The notes under the pieces are model-generated. The model made no database searches. It was not told the origin of the DNA and worked only from the letters and a program-made list of their open reading frames with translations. Below are positions 16,903-26,030 of a stretch of 64,000 nt of DNA, one piece after another. Origin of the DNA: Porticoccaceae bacterium (GTDB lineage: Bacteria; Pseudomonadota; Gammaproteobacteria; Pseudomonadales; Porticoccaceae); the NCBI GenBank assembly GCA_029242085.1, contig JAQWUP010000065.1, positions 1-64,000 of the forward strand, in the 5' to 3' direction. Made by a program: the position numbers and the translations under genes. The number at the start of each line of letters is the position of its first letter. Positions within the stretch are counted from its first letter, which is position 1.

Positions 16903-18624
16903 TTAGGCAACCACTTCTAAGCCGTAATGGCGCGACACCATCATGATCGCTTCGACGAGGCCCAGGGTGTCTTTGTCGGTATTGAGATTGCTGATAAATT
17001 CGCGATCGATCTTGAGACCATCCAGCGGCAGACGCTTGAGGTAGATCATCGACGAGTAACCGCTGCCAAAATCATCAATTGAGAAGCGAGTACCCATATC
17101 GCGAATCTTTTTGATCTTGTCGACCACCGATTCAAAGTCATCAATAAGCAGATTTTCAGTCACTTCAAGGGTGAGCATGTCCGGGCTGATATCGTAGCTT
17201 TTAAGGCTGTGCTCAAGGGAGCTAATCAGGCCCGGGTCATGAAACTGTTTTGGGCTTATATTCACCCCCAGCTGCATATCTGGCGTCCAGATACCGCTGT
17301 CGAGCATATTGCGCAGGTATTCGCAGGATGTGCGAATTACCCAGAGGCCGACATCGACAATCATGCCGGAAGCTTCAAGAATAGGGATAAAGTCAGCGGG
17401 GGTATGCATCGCATGGCCGGAGTGTATCCAGCGCAACAGCACTTCGCCGCCCACCACTGCCCCGGTATGGGTAGAGACCTGAGGCTGGAGGTAGAGATCG
17501 AACTCCTGATTAACCACTGCTTTGCGCAGGCTCGACTGCAGGGTACTACGCTGCTGTGCCTGACGGGTAATCTGTGTATCAAATAGCATAATGGTATCGC
17601 GGCCGCGGCGCTTGGCTTCAAACATAGCGCTCTCGGCCTGCTGAATCGCCTGCTCTGCAGTGACCAGCTGATCGTAAAGCAGGGTAATACCGACGCTGGC
17701 GGTGACTATAACTTCGCCATTTTCGGTAAAGTGGGGGCGTGCAATGATGCAGCGAATTACATTTGCCAGCGCCAGCGCCCTCTCTTTTGCCTGTTCTGGG
17801 GTTGTGGCCAGGTCCTTGATAAACAGCAGAAACGCATCACCGGCAACCTGCGTCACCTGCATCGTTTCGATGAGCATGGTCTGGATCGTTTCATGGGCGC
17901 GTTCGAGTATCTGCGCGCCGATATGTTTGCCCAGGGATTCGTTGATAGAGTTTAAGTGATCCAGATCGATTAGTAGCAGTGCACCGCAGGCGTTGTCGTC
18001 ACGGTCTAGATCGATATAGCTGTTGATGCTTTTGAGCAGAGGTTTACCTATGGGCAGGCCAGATAGGATTTCGGCTGCTTGGGGGGCGGGGCTAATTATT
18101 GGCTGAGGGCTTTTATTAGGCGCAGGGCTGTTATTTGGCTCAGGGCTGTAGGCTGTTTTGGAGCTTTCAACGAGATTGGAGATAGCTGCTGATGCGGGGG
18201 GTCCTATGCGTTGAGAGCTGGTCTCGATGCTCTCTAGGCTGTCGGTGGCAAACTCCTCTACCACCATCTGCGCCAGTGCTGGCAGGGGATAGAGCATAAT
18301 ACACAGGACATTATCGGCATCTTCCACCGGGCCCTGAGATACCACAATTTCGTTATCTTCTAGAGTATTTTCTGAGCGCCACAAAATACCGGGAAGTTGA
18401 TCTTTTTCGAGTTTATTAACGACCAGAACAAGCTGGGCGATAGCGGCTTGATAGTCTCTGTCTGACTCTTCACCGAGGGCGGTGCCGATAATTTCTGTGC
18501 GCTGACAGCGCAGTAGTGACAGAGCTTTGGCATTGGCATCGATGCATACGCCGTAGGCAAAAAAGAGAGTCCCGAAAGGCGCCGTATCCAATACTTTTTT
18601 GTAAAGGTGGTTTTTTTCGCGCAT
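16903..18624 (-). CDS. GGDEF-EAL protein, truncated by premature stop in the EAL domain
   Basis: 573-residue product with, in order, a PAS-like N-terminal region (about 8-115), a Pro-rich linker with SPxPxx repeats (160-182), a GGDEF domain with the degenerate motif AGDAF (261-265), and an EAL domain with EVL (394-396), LEVTENLL and IDDFGSGYSS. The frame ends at GLEVVA, where the family continues EGVE. The general-base Glu, the following Glu and the late Gln region are lost, so c-di-GMP hydrolysis is very unlikely. The degenerate GGDEF argues against synthesis. It may be a pseudogene or a degenerate sensor. It lies between iscX and ndk. Confidence 0.85.
   Translation of the reverse strand: MREKNHLYKKVLDTAPFGTLFFAYGVCIDANAKALSLLRCQRTEIIGTALGEESDRDYQAAIAQLVLVVNKLEKDQLPGILWRSENTLEDNEIVVSQGPVEDADNVLCIMLYPLPALAQMVVEEFATDSLESIETSSQRIGPPASAAISNLVESSKTAYSPEPNNSPAPNKSPQPIISPAPQAAEILSGLPIGKPLLKSINSYIDLDRDDNACGALLLIDLDHLNSINESLGKHIGAQILERAHETIQTMLIETMQVTQVAGDAFLLFIKDLATTPEQAKERALALANVIRCIIARPHFTENGEVIVTASVGITLLYDQLVTAEQAIQQAESAMFEAKRRGRDTIMLFDTQITRQAQQRSTLQSSLRKAVVNQEFDLYLQPQVSTHTGAVVGGEVLLRWIHSGHAMHTPADFIPILEASGMIVDVGLWVIRTSCEYLRNMLDSGIWTPDMQLGVNISPKQFHDPGLISSLEHSLKSYDISPDMLTLEVTENLLIDDFESVVDKIKKIRDMGTRFSIDDFGSGYSSMIYLKRLPLDGLKIDREFISNLNTDKDTLGLVEAIMMVSRHYGLEVVA
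18082..18147 (-). repeat. In-frame 18-bp tandem repeats in the GGDEF-EAL linker
   Basis: Units at 18130-18147, 18112-18129 and 18094-18111, plus a 12-bp partial at 18082-18093, encode SPEPNN, SPAPNK, SPQPII and SPAP. The units differ mainly at a few positions. They form a proline-rich spacer between the PAS-like region and the GGDEF domain. In-frame unit length allows slippage without frameshift. Confidence 0.8.
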
Positions 18625-18732
18625 CCGTTGCCTGCTAAAATCCTTTTGCGCTTAAGAGATTGGGCTAATCCTACCCTTTATCTTGCTCTGCTTTTTTGCA
18701 TTACTGTCTTTGTGCTGCTCTTTGGTTCTAAT

Positions 18733-18930
18733 CTAGTCCTGTTCTTCTATCCAAGCCATCTGAATGGCCTCTAGAATTTTCTCGCCGCAGCGATCTGGAT
18801 CATCAGAGAAATCTTCGATTTCAAGGACCCATTTGCGCAGGTCGACAAAGTTAACGTAATGCGGATCCACATCCGGATGATTGTCCGTCAGCTCTATCGC
18901 AATTTCATTAATATCAGTCCACTTAATCAT
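18733..18930 (-). CDS. iscX: IscX (YfhJ), Fe-S assembly adaptor
   Basis: 65-residue acidic protein typical of IscX, with KWTDINEIAIELTDNHPDVDP and the C-terminal IQMAWIEEQ. In E. coli it binds IscS and iron and modulates cluster assembly. It is the last gene of the isc operon, 42 bases after fdx. Confidence 0.95.
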   Translation of the reverse strand: MIKWTDINEIAIELTDNHPDVDPHYVNFVDLRKWVLEIEDFSDDPDRCGEKILEAIQMAWIEEQD

Positions 18931-18972
18931 AGTCCATTACTCCAATCGCTGCCCTGTGGTTTGGGCAGGCAT

Positions 18973-19311
18973 TTAATGACGTTCGGACACCATATTGATG
19001 GTGTATTTGGGTATCTCGACGACCAGGTCCTGCTCCGCCATAATCACCTGGCAGCTAAGGCGCGAGTCTGGGTCTACACCCCAGGCTTTGTCGAGAAAGT
19101 CTTCTTCCAGTTCATCAGCTTCGGGCAGCTCATCAAAGCCCTCACGAATATGCACATGACAGGTGGTGCAGGCACAGGACATTTCGCAGGCATGCTCAAT
19201 ATCTAAGCCATTGCGCAGAGCGGCATCACAGATGCTCTCACCTTTTTTGGCTTCAACCACGGCGCCCTCAGGGCAAATCTCGTGATGGGGTAAAAATACT
19301 ATTTTGGGCAT
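18973..19311 (-). CDS. fdx: ISC-type [2Fe-2S] ferredoxin
   Basis: 112-residue adrenodoxin-like ferredoxin that supplies electrons for Fe-S cluster assembly. Cluster ligands Cys42, Cys48, Cys51 and Cys87 are all present (CEMSCACTTC and LSCQV). A longer frame reaches 19413, but those extra 34 residues run back into hscA. The ATG at 19311 gives the standard N-terminus MPKIVFLPH and starts 4 bases after the hscA stop. Confidence 0.97.
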   Translation of the reverse strand: MPKIVFLPHHEICPEGAVVEAKKGESICDAALRNGLDIEHACEMSCACTTCHVHIREGFDELPEADELEEDFLDKAWGVDPDSRLSCQVIMAEQDLVVEIPKYTINMVSERH

Positions 19312-19315
19312 GCTT

Positions 19316-21190
19316 CTATCCTTTCTCAATTTCATCCAGCGTCTGACCTGCCAGTGCACTTTTAATGCTGGCATCCATACGTCTGGCGGCAAATTCTTCA
19401 CTGGCCTTGGCAACAGATTCGATCTGACGCGCCAATGGACGGTGTTCGGTGGTGCTTTCGCGCACCTCGCGCAGCTCTTCGATGGCGACTTTTAAGCAGC
19501 GCCGCTCCTCTTTATCAAGCAGGGCATCACCATCTTTATAGATGGCAGCGAGCAGATCTTCAATCATGCGGTCGGCTTCAACCTGCTGTTCGCGCAGTGC
19601 CCGAGCCTGCATATCGTCGCGCGCATGGCTAAATGAAGCCTGCAGCATATTGGTGATCTCTTCTTCACCGAGGCCATAGGAAGGCTTTACTTCAATTCTG
19701 GATTCAACGTTGCTGGTTAATTCACGAGCTGAGACGCTCAGCAGCCCGTCGGCATCGACCTGATAGGCGACACGGATTTTTGCCCCGCCAGCCACCATTG
19801 GTGGGATACCACGCAATTCAAAACGTGCCAGTGATCGGCAATCTGTGGCTAGTTCACGCTCGCCCTGCAAAATATGAATGGCCATGGCGGTTTGTCCATC
19901 TTTAAAGGTGGTGAATTCCTGCGCCTTGGCCACTGGGATGGTGGTGTTTCTATGAATAATTTTTTCAATTAGACCACCCATGGTCTCCACGCCCAGTGAC
20001 AGTGGAATAACATCCAACAGCAACATATCGTCACCCGACTTATTGCCCACCAACACCTCGGCCTGCAATGCTGCACCCATGGCAACCACCTGATCCGGGT
20101 TGAGATTGCACAGCGGTTCTCGGCCAAATAACTCGGCCACTTTGGCCCCCACTCTCGGCGTTCTGGTAGAACCTCCCACTAGAATTACATTGTCGATACT
20201 GTCTGATGTTAACCCTGCATCACGAAGTGAGCGCTTACAGGCGCGCAGTGTCTTATCAATTAGGCCATCAATCAGATCGTGCATCAGTGGCCGCGTGATT
20301 GTCCCCTGCCAGTCATGAATTTGCAGCTCGACCTGTTCAGACTCGGTCAACTCTTCTTTAGCCGACTTAGCCGCCTCTAGCAGAATGCGCTGCTGAATCG
20401 GGCTGAGATCTCCATCCATGCCTATTTGCTGGCGCAGCCAGTCGGCAATAGCATGATCGAAGTCATCGCCACCTAGGGCGGAGTCTCCACCGGTAGCCAA
20501 CACTTCAAAGACACCTTTAGAGAGACGCAGAATACTAATATCAAAGGTGCCGCCGCCGAGATCATAGATAGCAATAGTGCGCTCCTGATCCTCATCTTGA
20601 TCGAGACCATAGGCAATGGCTGCTGCAGTGGGCTCATTTAACAGGCGCAATACTTTGATGCCAGCCAATGTCGCGGCGTCCTTAGTCGCCTGGCGCTGGG
20701 CGTCATCGAAATAGGCGGGCACGGTAATGACCGCGCCGTCGAGCATGCTATCAAAGGCAATCTCTGCTCGGCCAGCCAGTTTGCGCAGTATTTCAGCGGA
20801 GACCTGTATCGGACTGACCAGACCTGCCACGGTTTTTATTTTGGGCATGCCGCCGTCATCGGCTGCAAATTCGTAGGGGAGCTGATCACCAAAGGCTTTT
20901 ACATCGGCCAGACCACGGCCCATCAGGCGTTTAACCGAGGCCAGGGTGTTGAGTGGATCGCTAATATTATGCTCGGCAGCTTCGTAGCCGACACAGCTGA
21001 CGCCCTCTGAGGTGTAATGGGCGACTGAGGGCAATAGCTCTCTGCCCTGTTCGTCGGCCAGCACCTCGGCCATGCCGCTGCGCACTGTGGCGACTAATGA
21101 GTTGGTGGTACCCAGATCTATGCCCACCGTATGTTTGCGCTGATGGGGTTGGGGTGATTGACCCGGCTCTGAGATTTGCAGTAATGCCAC
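19316..21190 (-). CDS. hscA: Fe-S assembly chaperone HscA (Hsp70 family)
   Basis: 624-residue specialised Hsp70 that binds the LPPVK motif of IscU and promotes cluster transfer. ATPase signatures include [28 protein letters not shown] and [13 protein letters not shown], followed by the substrate-binding domain and a helical lid. It is shorter than DnaK at its C-terminus, as expected for HscA. hscB ends 3 bases upstream and fdx follows. Confidence 0.98.
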   Translation of the reverse strand: MALLQISEPGQSPQPHQRKHTVGIDLGTTNSLVATVRSGMAEVLADEQGRELLPSVAHYTSEGVSCVGYEAAEHNISDPLNTLASVKRLMGRGLADVKAFGDQLPYEFAADDGGMPKIKTVAGLVSPIQVSAEILRKLAGRAEIAFDSMLDGAVITVPAYFDDAQRQATKDAATLAGIKVLRLLNEPTAAAIAYGLDQDEDQERTIAIYDLGGGTFDISILRLSKGVFEVLATGGDSALGGDDFDHAIADWLRQQIGMDGDLSPIQQRILLEAAKSAKEELTESEQVELQIHDWQGTITRPLMHDLIDGLIDKTLRACKRSLRDAGLTSDSIDNVILVGGSTRTPRVGAKVAELFGREPLCNLNPDQVVAMGAALQAEVLVGNKSGDDMLLLDVIPLSLGVETMGGLIEKIIHRNTTIPVAKAQEFTTFKDGQTAMAIHILQGERELATDCRSLARFELRGIPPMVAGGAKIRVAYQVDADGLLSVSARELTSNVESRIEVKPSYGLGEEEITNMLQASFSHARDDMQARALREQQVEADRMIEDLLAAIYKDGDALLDKEERRCLKVAIEELREVRESTTEHRPLARQIESVAKASEEFAARRMDASIKSALAGQTLDEIEKG

Positions 21191-21193
21191 TGG

Positions 21194-21724
21194 TTATTGG
21201 TCCTCTAAATCTGCTTCAAGCTGTTCTATTTCATCGAGTAATTTGGCCGAAAATTGCATTTTAGCCACGGTGTTAAATGCGTCGTCGTAGGCCTGCGACT
21301 GATACTGGGCCTGAAATTGACTCTGCTGCTCGCGGTAACTGGATGCAACCCCTGTGCGCAAGCTCTCCAATGCAGCAAAGGGGTCTGCATTATCGCGCAC
21401 TTCCGAGAGTTGTTCGCGCAGTTCTATCTGCTGCATAAGAAAGGCACCATCACTGGTGATATGGCTTTCCTGGCTGGCGTCGATCTGTTGGAGCTCGAGC
21501 AGATACTGGGCGCGTTTTAGCGGCGACTGCAGAGTTTCATAGGCTTGATTGATCAGTGATGCGGTCTGCATAGCCAGACGCTTGTCAACATCACCTTTAC
21601 TGGCATAGCGATCGGGATGGAATTCTTGCTGGAGGCTGCGGTATCTTGAATCAAGGTGCCTGTGCTCTACCTGCCAGGCCACTGGGATAGCGAAAATTTC
21701 AAAGAAATTACTGGAAAGTTTCAA
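21194..21724 (-). CDS. hscB: Fe-S assembly co-chaperone HscB (J-protein)
   Basis: 176-residue J-domain protein that brings IscU to HscA and stimulates its ATPase. The HPD motif is at 36-38 (QEFHPDRYASKG), and a C-terminal three-helix IscU-binding domain follows (QYLLELQQ through DEIEQLEADL). It lies between iscA and hscA in the usual order. Confidence 0.97.
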   Translation of the reverse strand: MKLSSNFFEIFAIPVAWQVEHRHLDSRYRSLQQEFHPDRYASKGDVDKRLAMQTASLINQAYETLQSPLKRAQYLLELQQIDASQESHITSDGAFLMQQIELREQLSEVRDNADPFAALESLRTGVASSYREQQSQFQAQYQSQAYDDAFNTVAKMQFSAKLLDEIEQLEADLEDQ

Positions 21725-21776
21725 GGGGCTATCAACCTGTGTAGTGTGCGCGGCGCAGCGTTATCAGCCAAAGCAG

Positions 21777-22100
21777 TTAGATATGGAAGCTCTCGCCGCA
21801 ACCACATTCGTCTTTTACATTGGGGTTTTTAAACTCAAAGCCCTCGTTTAAACCTTCTTTGACATAGTCGAGCTCGGTACCATCGAGGTACAGCAGGCTT
21901 TTGGGGTCAATAATCAGCTTCACCTCACCGCATAGAAAAACTTCGTCTTCTGCGGCGGCATCATCGACAAACTCCAGCACATAGGACAGGCCTGAGCAGC
22001 CTGTGGTGCGCACACCCAAACGAATGCCAACACCTTTGGCACGGTGTTCCAGGTGTTTAACAACATGCTGCTCTGCAGCTGAGGTCATGGTAATCGCCAT
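21777..22100 (-). CDS. iscA: Iron-sulfur assembly protein IscA
   Basis: 107-residue A-type carrier. The three conserved cysteines are Cys35 ([12 protein letters not shown]) and Cys99 and Cys101 ([11 protein letters not shown]). It accepts and delivers clusters, mainly [4Fe-4S] maturation together with ISC partners. It begins 2 bases after the iscU stop. Confidence 0.98.
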   Translation of the reverse strand: MAITMTSAAEQHVVKHLEHRAKGVGIRLGVRTTGCSGLSYVLEFVDDAAAEDEVFLCGEVKLIIDPKSLLYLDGTELDYVKEGLNEGFEFKNPNVKDECGCGESFHI

Positions 22101-22102
22101 TG

Positions 22103-22486
22103 TTATTGGGCCTGCTTTTCTCTAACGTCGCGCACTGCTGCTTTAATGGCGTCTTCGGCCAGTACAGAGCAGTGAATTTTTACTGGCGGTAGGGCCAGTT
22201 CTTCAGCAATCTCGGTATTTTTAATCTCGGCAGCGGCATCAATATGCTGCCCTTTAACCCATTCAGTTAACAATGAGCTCGAGGCAATGGCTGAGCCACA
22301 GCCATAGGTCTTAAATTTGGCATCTTCAATAATGCCCTCATCGCTGACCTGGATCTGGAGACGCATAACATCGCCACAGGCGGGGGCACCCACCATGCCA
22401 GTACCCACATTCTTGGAGCTATCGTCGAGCTTGCCAACGTTGCGTGGATTTTCGTAATGATCAATAACCTTTTCACTGTAAGCCAT
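22103..22486 (-). CDS. iscU: Fe-S cluster scaffold IscU
   Basis: 127-residue scaffold on which IscS-derived sulfur and iron are assembled. Cluster ligands Cys37 ([10 protein letters not shown]), Cys63 ([10 protein letters not shown]) and Cys106 ([10 protein letters not shown]) are present, with the HscA recognition motif LPPVK just before the third Cys. It is placed directly after iscS. Confidence 0.98.
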   Translation of the reverse strand: MAYSEKVIDHYENPRNVGKLDDSSKNVGTGMVGAPACGDVMRLQIQVSDEGIIEDAKFKTYGCGSAIASSSLLTEWVKGQHIDAAAEIKNTEIAEELALPPVKIHCSVLAEDAIKAAVRDVREKQAQ

Positions 22487-22532
22487 ATTTATGACTCCTC
22501 TATCAATTTGTTTGAATAACTCTGAGCAGTGC

Positions 22533-23747
22533 TTAGTGCGCTGCCCACTCTACTGTATCTAGATCAACACCATCTTTGAACATATCCCATAGAGGCGATA
22601 GTTCTCGCAGTTTTCCAACTGCATGGCGCACCTTGGCAATGGCGTTATCAATATCCTCTTCGCTGGTGTAGCGACCGATACTAAAGCGGATTGAACTGTG
22701 TGCCATCTCATCATTTAAACCCAGTGCTCGCAGCACATAGCTGGGCTCCAGACTGGCTGAGGTACAGGCCGATCCTGAGGACACGGCCAGATCGCGCAGA
22801 GCCATAATCAATGACTCGCCCTCGACAAAGGCAAAGCTGATATTGACGATACCCGGAACATGCTGGTCTTTGGAACCATTGAGATGCACCTCTTCCATAT
22901 CGGAGACGCCTTCCCACAGCCGCGTGCGCAACGCTTCGATGCGTGCCGACTCTTCAGCCAGGTTGTTAAAACCTACTTTGAAGGCTTCACCCATGCCCAC
23001 AATCTGGTGGGTTGGCAAGGTACCGGATCGCATACCGCGCTCATGACCGCCACCGTGCATCTGCGCCTCAATCCGTACGCGCGGCTTGCGACGAACATAG
23101 AGTGCGCCAATCCCTTTGGGGCCATAAATTTTGTGGGCAGAGAACGACATCATATCCACATTCATGGCTTCGACGTCGATCGCGGTTTTACCTGCACTCT
23201 GGGCAGCATCGACATGGAAGAATACTTTGTTGTCGCGACAGATCGCGCCAATCGAGGCTATGTCATTTAAGGTGCCCAGCTCATTGTTTACATGCATGAT
23301 CGAAACGACGGTGGTGTCTTCACGAATCGCGTCGGCCACCATCTGGGGCTGAATCAGGCCACTGCTGTCTGGATCCAGGTAGGTCACTTCCCAGCCTTCA
23401 CGCTCTAATTGGCGACAGGTATCCAGCACTGCTTTGTGCTCAATTCTGGAGGTAATAACATGTTTGCCTTTGCGCTGATTGAAATGTGCGCAGCCTTTGA
23501 TCGCCAGATTATTGGCTTCAGTGGCTCCGCTGGTCCAGACAATCTCGCGAGGATCCGCGCCGATCAGCGTGGCAACATCGTTGCGCGCATCTTCTACCGC
23601 GGCCTCTGCCTGCCAGCCAAATACATGGGAGCGAGACGCTGGGTTACCGAACTGACCTGTGGGGGTCAAAAATTGCATCATTTTATCTGCAACAGCCGGG
23701 TCTACGGGCGTTGTGGAAGCATAGTCCAGATAAATGGGAAGGTTCAT
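22533..23747 (-). CDS. iscS: Cysteine desulfurase IscS
   Basis: 404-residue PLP enzyme that provides sulfur for Fe-S clusters, tRNA thiolation and cofactors. The PLP Lys206 lies in [12 protein letters not shown], and the persulfide Cys328 in the flexible loop [16 protein letters not shown]. Length and C-terminus match the housekeeping (non-SufS) type. It is transcribed 14 bases after iscR. Confidence 0.99.
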   Translation of the reverse strand: MNLPIYLDYASTTPVDPAVADKMMQFLTPTGQFGNPASRSHVFGWQAEAAVEDARNDVATLIGADPREIVWTSGATEANNLAIKGCAHFNQRKGKHVITSRIEHKAVLDTCRQLEREGWEVTYLDPDSSGLIQPQMVADAIREDTTVVSIMHVNNELGTLNDIASIGAICRDNKVFFHVDAAQSAGKTAIDVEAMNVDMMSFSAHKIYGPKGIGALYVRRKPRVRIEAQMHGGGHERGMRSGTLPTHQIVGMGEAFKVGFNNLAEESARIEALRTRLWEGVSDMEEVHLNGSKDQHVPGIVNISFAFVEGESLIMALRDLAVSSGSACTSASLEPSYVLRALGLNDEMAHSSIRFSIGRYTSEEDIDNAIAKVRHAVGKLRELSPLWDMFKDGVDLDTVEWAAH

Positions 23748-23761
23748 TAATTACTCCAAAT

Positions 23762-24238
23762 TCAGCAGGCGCCTGCCTGCATGTTGTCATCTATAACCAG
23801 CAACTGATCAACTTGGCGCTGGGCTATAGATTGTACGTTTCGTTTCGCGACTAGATCAGCCAGACTAATGCCGTTTAAAAACCCATGGATCTCTTTACTG
23901 AGGTCGCTCCACAGATTGTGCGTCAAACAGATTTCACCCCCCTGACAGTCGCCTTTGCCCTGACAGTTGGTGGTATCTATAGACTCACTTACGGCATCGA
24001 TAATTTCGGCCACAAAGATGCCATCACTGCTGCGGCCAAGGTGATAACCACCCCCGGGACCACGAACGCTGGAAACCAAACCGGACTTGCGCAGGCGCGA
24101 AAACAACTGTTCAAGATACGACAGCGAGATAGACTGTCGCTCAGAAATATCTGCCAGTGAAATTGGCTTGTCCGCGGCGTGAAGCGTTAAGTCGAGCATT
24201 GCTGTTACTGCGTAGCGTCCTCGAGTTGTTAAGCGCAT
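23762..24238 (-). CDS. iscR: Fe-S cluster regulator IscR
   Basis: 158-residue Rrf2-family regulator. The winged helix is in the first 65 residues, and [2Fe-2S] ligands Cys92, Cys98, Cys104 and His107 sit in the loop [17 protein letters not shown]. With cluster bound it represses its own operon, and without it the repression is lifted. A type-1 IscR site overlaps the promoter just upstream (24278-24310). It is the first gene of iscRSUA-hscBA-fdx-iscX. Confidence 0.98.
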   Translation of the reverse strand: MRLTTRGRYAVTAMLDLTLHAADKPISLADISERQSISLSYLEQLFSRLRKSGLVSSVRGPGGGYHLGRSSDGIFVAEIIDAVSESIDTTNCQGKGDCQGGEICLTHNLWSDLSKEIHGFLNGISLADLVAKRNVQSIAQRQVDQLLVIDDNMQAGAC

Positions 24239-24277
24239 ATCTATAACCTGAGAGTTGACCTGCCTTTAAAGGGCGGA

Positions 24278-24310
24278 ATTATCTAATAACCTAGTAATTT
24301 AGTCAACTAA
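24278..24310 (-). promoter_or_regulatory. isc operon promoter with overlapping type-1 IscR site
   Basis: On the minus strand TTGACT (24306-24301) and GATAAT (24283-24278) are 17 bases apart, a strong sigma-70 match. The 25-base stretch 24310-24286 fits the E. coli type-1 IscR consensus (ATASYYGACTRWWWYAGTCRRSTAT) at about 21 of 25 positions and covers the -35 and spacer. Repression by holo-IscR by blocking polymerase is the expected mechanism. Confidence 0.85.
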
Positions 24311-24331
24311 ATAGTTGATTAGTTTAATAGG

Positions 24332-25078
24332 TTATTTATTAATAATACGCTGCACCGATGACAGCAGACCACGCAATATCGACACTTCCATTTGATCCAT
24401 ACGAGTGCGGTTAAATAGCCGTCGCAAACGCGTCAGCAGCTGCTTGGGATTTTCCGGATCATAAAAACCTAGATCTTCCATGGTTTTAGCCAGGTGCTCA
24501 TGGAAATACTCGAGGTCATCGGCAGTCACTGGCGGCTGATCCCATTCTGCCAGTGAAGGCAGATTGCCCTCTTCATCGGCGAGGCTGGCCATACGCACCT
24601 CGTAGGCTAAAACCTGCACAGCAGTGGCCAAATTGAGCGAGCTGTACTCTGGATTTGAGGGGATATGCACATGGTAGTGACACTTTTGCAACTCTTCGTT
24701 GGTCAGTCCGCGATCTTCGCGACCAAACAGCAGGGCGACATCATGGGTCTCTGCTTCTTGCCAAATTCTTGCACCGCATTCGCGGGGGTTTATTAGAGGC
24801 CAGGGGATTCTGCGCTCACGGGCGCTGGTGCCCACTACCAGGCCGCAGCCTGCGATGGCGTCATCGACAGACTCAACAATTTTGGCATTACTCAATACAT
24901 CTCTGGCACCTGCGGCTCGCCATACCGCTCTTGGCGCCGGGTATTCCCGAGGTTGTACCAGATACAGTTCGGCGAGGCCCATATTTTTCATAGCCCGAGC
25001 GGCACCTCCAATATTGCCCGGGTGGGTGGTATTGACCAGCACAATGCGAATTTTTGCCTGACGTTCAGTGGTAGACAC
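24332..25078 (-). CDS. trmJ: tRNA (cytidine/uridine-2'-O-)-methyltransferase TrmJ
   Basis: 248-residue SPOUT methyltransferase that modifies the ribose at position 32 of certain tRNAs. Signatures include VNTTHPGNIGGAARAMKNMG, LLFGREDRGLTNEEL and the knot sequence IPSNPEYSSLNLATAVQV, with a helical C-terminal extension. It stands directly upstream of the iscR promoter and divergent to suhB, as in pseudomonads. The cysE gene often found between trmJ and iscR is missing. Confidence 0.96.
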   Translation of the reverse strand: MSTTERQAKIRIVLVNTTHPGNIGGAARAMKNMGLAELYLVQPREYPAPRAVWRAAGARDVLSNAKIVESVDDAIAGCGLVVGTSARERRIPWPLINPRECGARIWQEAETHDVALLFGREDRGLTNEELQKCHYHVHIPSNPEYSSLNLATAVQVLAYEVRMASLADEEGNLPSLAEWDQPPVTADDLEYFHEHLAKTMEDLGFYDPENPKQLLTRLRRLFNRTRMDQMEVSILRGLLSSVQRIINK

Positions 25079-25207
25079 AGTAAGCCTCTTACTCGTTGAG
25101 ATTGCCGCCCTAAAATTGGGGCGTGAGTGTAGCAGAATCAGGCTTCTCTGGCACAGTAGTTCTGTTACAATGCTGACCGCTCTTTAAAGTCACTTGGAAA
25201 ACGCCCT

Positions 25208-26011
25208 ATGCAACCTATGGTTAATATTGCCCTTCGCGCTGCCCGTCAGGCAGGGGAAATGATTGTTAAATCTGCCGATAATCTCGATTTAGTAAAGGTT
25301 GATGAAAAGGGTCGCCATGACTTTGTCACTGAAGTGGATCGCCGCTCAGAAGAAACCATTATCTACAACATCAAGAAAGCTTACCCAGACCACCGATTTC
25401 TCGGTGAGGAAAGTGGTGTCAGTGGCAATGCGGATTCCGATGTGGAGTGGATTATTGACCCATTGGATGGCACCACTAATTTTGTTCGCGGTATTCCCCA
25501 TGTGGCTATCTCTATTGCCTGCCGCATCAAGGGCAAGTTGGAACATGCGGTGATTTTAGAGCCATTTAAAAATGAAGAGTTTACCGCTAGCCGCGGTGAT
25601 GGCGCCAAACTCAATGGCCGCCGTATTCGCGTCTCTGGTCGCACCGAAGAAGCTGGGGCACTCTATGCCACCGGCATTCCTTTTAGCGCGCCGTCTTTTA
25701 ATGAGATGAATAACTATTTAGCCTGCATGCACGACTTCGCCGATAACTCTGCGGGTATCCGCCGCATGGGTGTTGCCTCTCTGGACCTCGCCTATGTGGC
25801 TGCGGGGCGTATGGATGTATTTTGGGAAATGTCTTTAAAACCTTGGGATATTGCTGCTGGTGTACTGATCGTGCGCGAAGCCGGCGGCATGGTGAGCGAC
25901 TTTCAAGGGGGCGAGAAGTTTATGGATACCGGTCATATTCTGGCCTGCACTGCAAAGCTATTTAAGCCTTCGCTAAGGGTATTAAGTAAACATCTTGGTC
26001 ATATTAAGTAA
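25208..26011 (+). CDS. suhB: Inositol-1-monophosphatase SuhB
   Basis: 267-residue Mg-dependent phosphatase. Metal-binding motifs are GEESG, the family signature WIIDPLDGTTNFVRGIPH and KPWDIAAGVLIVREAGG. Besides hydrolysing inositol phosphate, SuhB in E. coli is part of the rRNA antitermination complex. It is divergent from trmJ, with a 129-base gap. Confidence 0.96.
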   Translation: MQPMVNIALRAARQAGEMIVKSADNLDLVKVDEKGRHDFVTEVDRRSEETIIYNIKKAYPDHRFLGEESGVSGNADSDVEWIIDPLDGTTNFVRGIPHVAISIACRIKGKLEHAVILEPFKNEEFTASRGDGAKLNGRRIRVSGRTEEAGALYATGIPFSAPSFNEMNNYLACMHDFADNSAGIRRMGVASLDLAYVAAGRMDVFWEMSLKPWDIAAGVLIVREAGGMVSDFQGGEKFMDTGHILACTAKLFKPSLRVLSKHLGHIK

Positions 26012-26030
26012 CGCTTCTCAGAAGATCGTT

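Noticed and set aside
19312-19413. N-terminal extension of ferredoxin to 19413
   Set aside because: It would overlap hscA by about 98 bases and lacks family similarity; ATG 19311 gives the standard protein.
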